Assembly (NCBI GenBank): GCA_943704495.1
Contig: CALSCR010003231.1
Span: 1 to 24,624, forward strand
From: Pigoraptor chileana
Taxonomy: Eukaryota; Opisthokonta; Filasterea
DNA length: 24,624 nucleotides
Reading direction: 5' to 3'
A program made the translations under genes and the position numbers. Positions within the stretch are counted from its first letter, which is position 1. Each line of letters opens with the position of its first letter. Of this stretch, positions 7,931 to 16,533 are shown one piece after another. The notes under the pieces were generated by a model. That model did no database searches. It worked only from the letters and a program-made list of their open reading frames with translations, and was not told the origin of the DNA.

Positions 7931-10900
7931 ATGGCCACCGCCTCACCACGTCCTTCCGGGGCGCACTCGCGGGGTCCGCATTCGCCACGCACTGAAAGGA
8001 GCCTTACGGATGACCACGTGGGACCTAAACGCACACAGTCGCTTCACGAGTCGCCGGTGAGAAAGCCGGCGCCTTCACCTCTTGGTATTTCGCAGCCCTC
8101 GACACAGACGACGCGCACTTCGACATCATCGTCGTCTTTTGTTGTACCCGGCGCTAATCAACAACAGAGTGCAATTAGCGCACTGAGAAAGCCACCGAGT
8201 GGGCGTACGACGCCCGTGCAGGCAGGATGCCATGGACTGGATTCAGTTTCCCCGCATCGCCTCACCCAAGGACTACCAGTGTCGTTTGCGGGCCCCATGT
8301 CAACAACGACATCTCCCATGCGGAAGACAAATCCACTTGGTCACACACAATCCGTGGGAGGTTTGTTTGGATCCCCAGGTTCTGCAACAACTCGAGAAGA
8401 TGGGCTGCAGCAGCAGTACAGGGCCATTCAGCTGCAACAGACGCAATCACAGCGGCAAACTGGCGAGGGATCCCGCGGAACAATTCGCCGCACAGCGTCA
8501 TCTGACTCTGCTGAGATCATTGCGACGCGCCGACAACAACAACAGCAGCCGCAGCAGACAATAAGGGCGCGCTCTCCTTCCCCAGCCGGTCACATTGGCG
8601 GATCTATCTCGTCTGTCGCCGTCGGAAATGGGCCTGCCGCAAAGGGATTTCAAAATAGAACGGGCGATAACAACTGCTTCCTCAACGGCGTGATTCAGGT
8701 GTTGTGGCACCTGTCGTCGTTTCGGGAAGCGTTTGAGGTCACAGATGCTCATGATTGCTCCGAGAGCTCATCACCCGGACGATGCGTGTTTTGTGCGCTC
8801 AAGGTGTGTGCACGTGTGATCGTGATGCTTTTCTTGGTTCTTGCTTTGGTGGGCGTATTTTGTTTGACGTGTGTGTGTGTGTGTGCATGGATGGCTATGT
8901 GAATTTGTGAATTTGGCATGCGATCTTTTTGAAACGAAAGTCTGTGTTCATTTTATGTGTGTGTTGGTGTGTATGGATAACTGCTGATTCTATTGGTTGA
9001 GGCCTCACCCAATCTGTGCGCGTTGTATTTCAATTTGTAATACGTCGCACATAACACACACACACACATAAACACATGCAGGCCATATTTAACGAGTACC
9101 AATTCGGCGAGGGCGCGCACCTCCCTCCCGACAGCCTGCGGAGGGCGCTTAGCAGTGTTCACGAGAAGGATCTGCGCTTCCAAGTCGGACAGATGGACGA
9201 CGCCGCCGAGTGCTTTGTGGGTGGTGCTTTTTCATTCCATTGTAGTCATGTCCTATGTGTGTGCTTGTGTTCTTGTTGTTGTTGGTGGTGGTGATGGGGC
9301 GCTCTCGTTTCGTGTCTGTTCGGACCATTTATGGCATCACGTGTTTTCCTTCATCATCATGTGCTCTCCTTCTTTGTGTCATTTTTAATTTATCATTAAC
9401 ACTACGCAACAAAACAAAACGAAAACAAAAAACGAAAACATCTCAGGAGGCCGTCATCAACCATCTTCACGATCTCCTCGCGGGTAAATCGCGGAGTGCC
9501 GACAGCTACGGTGCGTGCAATCCGCCTTGCTTCGTGCACGCCGTGTTTGGCATGTCTTTGTCGGAGGCGTCCCTGTGCCACTCCTGCGGTAGGAAATCGT
9601 CGGAATTTTCCTTTGAGAAGATTGTCCACTACGTCTCTGTTCGTGCGCTTGCAAGGGCCGCCGAGAGGAAGAGATGTCGTCGCAAGTCGATTGTGGGTCT
9701 CGATCAGGAGAGGCCGACCTCAAGCAAGACTGCGCGTCCAAACACTGCACTGACATCGACATCCGAGCGTACGAGTAGCGGCGAGGGTGACACCGCCGCG
9801 AGTCCAGACGGGCTGCCTCCAGGGTGGGAGGCGAGCACGACCCCGGATGGAGAGCCCTTCTTCATCGACCACAACACGGGCACTACGCAGTGGATGGATC
9901 CACGCCTCGCATCCCTTGCAGGACTCCCTCCCGGATGGGAGTACAAGATCAGCGAACACGGGGAGGTGATATACATTGACCACAATACGCGCACGACACA
10001 CACGGTGCCCCCGCCACAGGCATCCGGAATGCAGAGTTACATCAATGGCCGCCTTCCCCATCTTGACTTTGACCTACTTATGTACGAGGCTGCCTTTGGC
10101 GCCGGCGCAGAGGAGGAGCAGTCGCAGCGGCGTTGCTCTCTCCCTGCCGACCACCCGCTTCCCCCTGTTGGCGCCATGCACATGCCGTCGCCCGACCCTG
10201 CGCAAGTCCCTGCACAAGTCCCTGCACAAGTCGAGGCGGTATTACTGATTGCCGAAAGTTCGTCGGGAGTCGAGTGCGTGCGCCAAGACGGCACTGAGAA
10301 CAGCCATGTGCAGCAGAGACGTAGATCGTCGGTGGCGGCGCACGTGTCAGCGTCGGGTCAGTCGTCGGGCGAGGGTGATTCGAGTGTGGACGACGCTTTG
10401 CTGACGATTGACGAGTCGATGTGGTTGAGGCGTGGCTCAGAGGCACAGGTGACGTCCGTCGCATCCATGGCGGCTGCCGTCGCATCCATTGCGGCTGCCG
10501 TTGCGTCTGTAACGGCGGTAGCGGCGGCGGCAGTTGCGCCTGTCGAAAATGCAACCGTGGAGAATGCTGCCTCCGCAAATTTGAACACAGAGACAAACGC
10601 CAAAGTCGACGTCGTGGAAAATGAGGGTCACACCAAAACGGCTGCTTCTGACGCTGATGAGTCTCCGTCGCCCACCATTGTGGAAGATTCATCTGCTGCC
10701 ATCGCAGACGATGGAGTGTGTGAGAACGAAGAGAAAAATGATGCATCTCACAATGTGGACGTGAGTGATGTGGTGGACTTTCCTGTCGACACTGCGTCTC
10801 TCCGTCGGGCGTCGTTGTCGCATAAACCTAATCTGGACGGCGGGCCCGAGACTGCGCTTATGTCGACAACAGACAGCAACAACGCAACAACGGGCGCTGT

Positions 10901-13519
10901 TGAGGGTGACGTGGCAAGGCGGGCGTCGAGGGGCCATGCAGACGGCGGAGAAAAGCCATTGGAAAATCCTGCACCGGAAAATGTTCACACGACCGCAGCG
11001 GAAGCGTCGATTGCACAAACGGACGCACAGCCGCAGGTAAAGCGGTGCAACGGATCGGCGTCCCTGGAGACGCGCCTTCAGCGGTCTGCGCGTGTGCTAG
11101 CTGTTGGTCTTGTGTGGGACACATCGAGCCCAACCACTCAGCAGGTTGAGGATGTGCTCGAGCTGATAGGTCCTGTGGTGGATCCGGCCGTGATGTTTGG
11201 CGGTGCGAGCGAGGAGCATGCAACAGGGCTCCTCATGCAGCTGCGGGGTGTGATATGTTACTACGGCCTGCATTACATTGCGTTTTTTTACAACTCGATA
11301 TCTCGCCGGTGGCTCATGTGTGATGATGCGACTGTGAAGGACGTCGGCCCGCGATGGATTGATCTTCTTCTCAAGTGCCGAATCGGCCGGTTTCAGCCCT
11401 CGGTTCTCTTTTACGAGCTGTGCGATTCTGAAGCCGCCGCAGCCATTCGCAGGGAGCACAAGGAGCAGTATTCTGTGTATCTCATGCGCGCTGCAGTGGA
11501 CCACATCAAGAGCGAACACGCGCAGTTTGCGCTCAGCGACCAGCGATCCCGTGAGTTTGGCGGTAGCACTGCCCACTCGCGCACGCACTCCACTGCGTCT
11601 AAGCAAGTCCTGGGACCCTCGGGTGCTTCGTCCTCCACGTTGAACATGAACGCATCTGCCAACGGCACAGTCGGCGACGGCGCCGTCGACGTGCACGAAG
11701 GGGATCTTTCCTTGTCGTCGTCTGGTCGATTTGCGGCGGCAAAGCGTCGGTACACTGGCGACGAGGAGCTGGCGATGGCACTGCAGCGTGAGCTCAACAA
11801 CGAGGCTTCCACGGGGCACGGGTCTTCGCCCCGAGTGTCGCGGGTTCAACAACAGCAAGGCGGAATGTCAAAGCAGAATTCGTCTCAACAGTTGGTGCAA
11901 TCGGTATCACAACAGCATCAACAGCCACCGCAACACCAACAATTGCAGCACGTCCAACAGCAACAGCAGCAGCAAATGAAGGCCAGTCGGTCTAATGATT
12001 CGCTCTCTCGTCCGCGCGAGTCGGAGGACATGCGACTGGCAATGCGGTTGCACGAGCAAGAAATGGCGGCGGCAAAGGCGCGAGAGAAGCAGGGAGACCT
12101 GCTTATGTACACTAAAAAGCTTGGCGGGCTTGTACGAAAGTGGAAGCAGAGGCTCTTTTATCTCGACGCAAACGGGCTCCAGTACTTCAAGAAGGACAAG
12201 GTGGTAATCGGCCGTATGTGCACTGCTGCGCCACCAATACGATCCCGCCTCAACCTCATTTCTACGAAATTGTGTTTTGTGGTTGTGGTGCTTTGATTCC
12301 TCCACTGCTTTGATTCCTCCACTGGATACGTGTATTTTTGAGGAATTGGAGCTTGGGTTCCAGTGTTAGAAATGGCCTTTGTCAACTGCTAATATTCTCC
12401 GTGTCTTTTGTGTTGCTTCCTTCTTCCCGCAGCTTCGTCTTTTGGCAGACTCTCCCGAAGCATTTGTGGTTGATAAGATCGACACGCCGAAAAAAGCGCG
12501 TTCCCTTGGCGAGACGCCGCATTATTTCTTCACCATCCGCTACTCGGGCAACATGACAGTGCTCGCAGCAAAGACCGACGAGGAACGCGAGGCTTGGATT
12601 GCCTGCATTGCACGGCTCAAAACTCCCGCTCCGACAGTAAAGCCGAGCAAGGTGAGCAACAGCGAGGCGTGGTCCGCGCCCCCCCCGCGCAGCAACGGAG
12701 GTCACGTGGACGGCGGTGTTTCGCGGACGGGATCTGTGAATCGCCCATCCGACGCCACGGTACGCCGAGTGGAACAAAGCACGTCTTCGGCACGCTCGTC
12801 GCCGTCGATGCAGCGCCATGCTATGGCCGGGGCAGCAAGCGCAGGGAACGGTGACACTACGCCGCGTCGGGCCACGTCGATGTACCAGAGCAGCCTGCAG
12901 GGATCGCGAGGGCAGTCGGCGGCGGCGTCGTCGGACCGGCTGGCACGCGGCAAGTCGGAGTATGGGGCTAGGGAACATCCCCCGTCGCCCACGCTGAGCG
13001 CGTCGAGCGGACGAAGCTGTGGGTATTTGTCTATCTGTGTGGCAGTGGGAGGTGCTTGCGTGTTCGTTCTGTGTGTGTGTGTGTGTGTCTTCTATTTTTG
13101 TTTGAAGTTTGACGTGTGTTTCTTTTGGGTGCTGTGGTGTAGTGGTCAGGTGTGACGTTGTTAATTCCTGCCATTTTGGTGTATGTCCTTGAATGGTAAT
13201 GTTGCGACTTTGTAGTGCGCCTGTTTTCTGAAATTGGAATTGTGCAATCTTGTAAATTGCCGCATTTGGTTACCCCACAGCGCGATCGAAGACGTCACAG
13301 CCAGACATGCCTGCGCTGATAGCGAACAGCTGCATTTGCGGGCTCACTGGCGATTTTGTGTGCGGTGGATGCAAGTATCAGAGGTACTGCTCGACGGGGT
13401 GCCAAAATAAGCATTGGCGGGTGCACATGGCCGCATGCAGGGCGGTTGCCATGAAGGCCAAGCTGCAGGAGCAGCAGCAGCAGCAGCAACAACAACAACA
13501 ACAACAACGACAAGAGTAA
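7931..13519 (+). CDS. USP53/54-like ubiquitin-specific protease with WW, PH and MYND domains
   Basis: Predicted cysteine deubiquitinase (peptidase C19). Exons: 7931-8803, 9082-9216, 9447-12203, 12433-13018, 13281-13519; 4590 nt, 1529 residues. Residues 1-235 are Ser/Gln-rich and probably disordered. The Cys box [20 protein letters not shown] has catalytic Cys249; [20 protein letters not shown] and the finger CHSC (380-383) follow. The His box [10 protein letters not shown] has His945, and [16 protein letters not shown] has Asp962; these blocks look most like USP53/USP54. Between finger and His box lie about 490 extra residues with WW1 (459-489), WW2 (496-525) and Ser/Ala/Glu-rich repeats. C-terminal parts: acidic LAxxLQ-type helices at about 1107 and 1197, a PH domain (about 1219-1318, [14 protein letters not shown] to REAWIACI), a MYND finger (1468-1503) and a poly-Gln tail. 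The exon 3 donor could be 12200 instead of 12203 (one Val). The start is the first in-frame ATG (GTCATGG). Every junction is phase-consistent, so the MYND exon belongs to the same frame. Confidence 0.9.
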
Positions 13520-13751
13520 CAGTATTAATACGAGCGCACTGTCTAGACAATGGTCACACACAGTGCGATGCCTCGCGCATAATTGCGTTTTATATTTTGG
13601 GCACTTTAGCCTGCATGGTTTCGCAGTAAACAGGTGTTTGAGCGAGCGAGGGGTCGGGCTGTAACAGCTCACGTGAAGTTCGAGAAGTGTGTGCTCTTGG
13701 TGTGGTGTGCGCGCGTGTGTGTATGTCTGTGTGCGTGTGTGCGTGTGCGTG

Positions 13752-13785
<34 letters not shown>

Positions 13786-14664
13786 ATGCAAGTTTGATAT
13801 GGACCGCGCGCTTGAGTTGATTGACTGAACATTTGCCGCGGTGCTCGCAGTTAGCGTTAGTCAGATGGTGATGAATGTAGAAGTGCACCTTGAAGTCAGT
13901 GGCCCCGAAGTGGGCTTATTACTTGTTCGTCTGGAGTGAAATTATATTCGCACTTCGCACTTCAAAAATGAACAAAGCCCAAAAAAAAAACAGAAACAAA
14001 AAAAAAAACAAAAGGGACGGGGAGGGGTGATTGAAAAATACGCCCTGAGGAGGGACGCACAAATTCCCCAAGTGGAGGCGCCTCACTAAGGCATACTGGA
14101 AGGGCTACAGACCATTCCAGTCCATGCAAGGGGCAGACAAAGATTTTCTCGTGATGAGCTGTAAACATAAGGGACAGATTATCAAATTTGAAACGAGCGA
14201 CCAACAAAAAGCAACACAAAACGCAAGGCACAGCGGACGGAAACGCAAGTGGGCATCCCACACGGAAAGATCGTACGAGAGACGACATGCTGACATACGA
14301 TTTGTTCACAGATTCCACCGGGGATCAAGAGGATCGAAAGTGTAGTCCTTGCATGATGCAAATCTACAAAAGTGTGGCGATGCAAAGAGATTGTGAATTG
14401 GAACCGATTTGAGTGTTATTGCCATGTGCACTAGTGCACCGACGTGGCAAAAAGTAACAGCACAAGTAAACAACTGAGATCCAACATAAATACATGCATG
14501 CATACATACACATAAACACATACGCACACACATATACACACACACAGAAGTAGACAGCAAGCGTTGCAAATCAACAGAGCGAGAATGTCGGGGTGACCAA
14601 CAGTAAGAAGAGACTGTTCGTGGTTCCAAACTCCACCAAAAAAGACATTGGAGCAGCACCGCAC
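13520..14664. other. Gap between convergent USP and Gln-rich genes
   Basis: 3' flanking sequence of both genes. It holds a GT microsatellite (13701-13785), A-rich runs (about 13979-14012) and a CA/TACATA-rich stretch (about 14490-14550). ORFs of up to 118 codons on the minus strand (13962-14318) look hydrophobic and compositionally odd, with no recognisable domain or splice partners. I see no supported gene here. Confidence 0.55.
13701..13785. repeat. (GT)n microsatellite with GC interruptions
   Basis: About 85 bp of GT repeats with GTGC, GTAT and GCGC interruptions; the pure part is at the right end. It lies in the 3' flank of the USP gene. Antisense ORFs rich in His-Thr across it are artefacts. 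Confidence 0.95.
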
Positions 14665-15569
14665 CTACCGCGTCTTTCCGTGGTTCGTGCTGCATCCGCA
14701 GTAGCAGGTGTTTGGGTTGCTCGAATACTCTATAATATCCTCCACATTTCGGCGCACCGGGCGCGTGGCTGTGGGCTGGTACAACGCGGGCGATGGATCG
14801 TATACAGCCGCACTTGCATAGCCGCCCGTCAATCCCACGCCACCATGCAATGACGTCGATGCATCCCCGACATCCATCATAGACACTTCCCCATGGTCTC
14901 CAACCGTCGGTCGCTCATCATCAAACTCGATGTCAGCGCAGCCAGCCCCAAATGCACGCCGTTGTGCGTTCGCATCTGGTATGTAATACCCTTGTTGTTG
15001 TTGTTGTTGCTGCTGCAGCTGTTGTTGAAGTTGCTGTTGCTGAAGTTGCAGTTGTTGCTCGGGAGGGACTGCGACTACTCCGGCGGAGTAGTGTCCCCCC
15101 GCCATAACGACATACGTCGGTGCGACGCTATGGGATGAACTCATGATCAACTGAGAGTCAGCGCTTCTATGCGGAAAGGGTATGCCGCTGAGACCACCCA
15201 CGACCTGCATCTGTTGCGTACCGGTGCCGTCGTCATAAGGGACACTGAACATATGCGACACCATGTCCGAAGAAGCGTCGTACAGAGGTCGTTTCTGCGC
15301 AACACAAAAGGTGAGCACACAAACAGGGGGAAAGCAATCAACGGCATAAACACTCTTGTCAAATGTGTGACTTGATATGGCATTAGGATGAGAGACGACA
15401 GCACATCAAAGTTGGAGCGGCATGCACCAACCGACTGATGTTGGCACATGTCCTCCAGCGTCAACAGGTCGTCGGTGCTTGGCTTGCGCTTCAGGCAGCG
15501 CCGAAGTTCCCCAGAGCCGTCCATATACAACTGGTACGGAACTCCGCACTCTTGGTCAAACTGGCTCAT
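14665..15569 (-). CDS. Glutamine-rich protein of unknown function
   Basis: Unrecognised gene. Two exons on the minus strand are proposed: 15569-15432 and 15294-14665. The acceptor is clear (TTGTGTTGCGCAG). The donor GTTGGT at 15431 is the best phase-0 choice but weak; phase-0 GTGCTG or GTCACA sites further on would add about 9-22 residues. The product is about 255 residues and starts MSQFDQECGVPYQLYMDGSG. The N-terminal part has a basic CLKRKPSTDDLL segment; the middle is hydrophobic/Ser-rich (VAPTYVVMAGGHYSAG), followed by a Gln/Leu tract (minus strand, about 15058-14995). The end carries acidic DIEFDDERP, a basic/acidic RRNVEDIIEY and a compact Cys cluster CYCGC followed by STNHGK. No signal peptide or membrane segment is evident. 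A transcription-associated protein is one guess from the Gln tract, but nothing proves it. Head-to-head with SHMT. Confidence 0.62.
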
Positions 15570-15724
15570 TCTTTAAAATGTGTATGTATCGTCACACTTT
15601 TTGCGGTCGGTCGTCTGATTTGCCGGTGTGGTTTGTATCGGTGGATGTATAGTGCTTGTTTGGTCGTGGGCGTTCGGGGAATATCGTGCCGCAATTTTTG
15701 GGTGATATTCCACACCAGACATCC

Positions 15725-15753
15725 CACACACACACATATATATATATATATAT
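15725..15753. repeat. (CA)n(TA)n microsatellite
   Basis: CACACACACACA passes directly into a TATATA run about 18 bp long, in the upstream region of the Gln-rich gene. Confidence 0.93.
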
Positions 15754-16388
15754 TCTCTGCTAATAATCAGAGTGTCTATGCTCATATGTATCTCATGCAT
15801 AAGGCATGACGGCAGATGCACGCACTTCCCGGCGCTCCTCCGGTGTGGTGTATAGACTGAGTTACTGTGCGCACTGACGGACACCCGATGTGCAATTGAT
15901 GAGTGGTGAGGGGGTGGGTGAGTCGCACGCGCCAAAGCCACCAACGGATGACGACACGGCGATTTGGCGGGAACGACGCATCCGGGGTGTCAAGCCCTCC
16001 TGTCTGGTCAGTGCCCACGTGACCTCTGGTGCCTTTGGTTGCAGCTATATACCATATTAGATACTCTCTTGGTGCCTATGCCCATAAATAGAATATAATT
16101 GCCTTCCTGTAAATAGCCCCTCATCAACCCCACGTGCAGTGGCTATTGTTTCATACAAATTCCATAGTGAGTGGATTAATTGGGCCAATTGGTGATGTCA
16201 CCTTCTTCTCGCACATGATGACACAGAACGGCCGTCTGTCTGTTGGATGCCCGATGCCAGTGATTGAAACTGCTTCTCTCACTACAACTTCAAAGAAAAT
16301 ACACTTACCGCTTCAAAGCAATCGAAAGAATAGAAAAATTTGTTTGCTTTGGTTCTGTTCACATTTGCTTTAAAAATGGTTGGTAGAT

Positions 16389-16497
16389 GTGTGGGACATG
16401 TTGTTGTGTGGTAAGAGTGGGATGCCGTTTCGGTTGTTGTGACGCAGTGTTTCTGGGACAAATATTGTTGTGAGGCAGAGTGGGATGCGGGTTTCTG
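16389..16497. repeat. Imperfect tandem duplication, about 62-bp offset
   Basis: Two similar segments beginning GGGACATG (16393) and GGGACAAA (16455) share ATTGTTGTG-like and AGAGTGGGATGC blocks and end in GTTTC or GGTTTC. It is non-coding and lies in what is probably the 5' UTR intron or promoter of SHMT. Confidence 0.75.
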
Positions 16498-16533
16498 AGA
16501 TCAATTCGATGCATTGCATACTTGCAGGATCCG

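Larger units (their letters stand above)
15570..16533. other. Region between divergent Gln-rich and SHMT genes
   Basis: About 960 bp that should carry both promoters and 5' UTRs. It contains a CA/TA microsatellite (15725-15753) and an imperfect duplication (16389-16497) just before the first SHMT coding exon. CAG at 16525-16527 looks like an acceptor, so an untranslated or very short first SHMT exon may lie here; strong donors GTGAGT (near 16167) and GTAAGA (near 16411) exist, but no upstream ATG joins them in frame convincingly. Confidence 0.5.

Noticed and set aside
10078-10746. 222-codon minus-strand ORF within the USP gene
   Set aside because: Antisense shadow of the coding exon; Pro/Gln/Arg-rich with no motif.
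11097-11858. 253-codon minus-strand ORF within the USP gene
   Set aside because: Antisense to the strongly recognisable USP His-box exon; no family likeness of its own.
13962-14318. 118-codon minus-strand ORF (hydrophobic, Phe-rich end)
   Set aside because: The Phe/Val-rich end comes from an A-rich run read in antisense; no signal peptide logic, domain or splice context.
16134-16373. Upstream SHMT leader ORF (MMTQNGRLS...)
   Set aside because: Ends in a stop with no good phase-0 donor before the exon at 16528; it does not look like a mitochondrial presequence.
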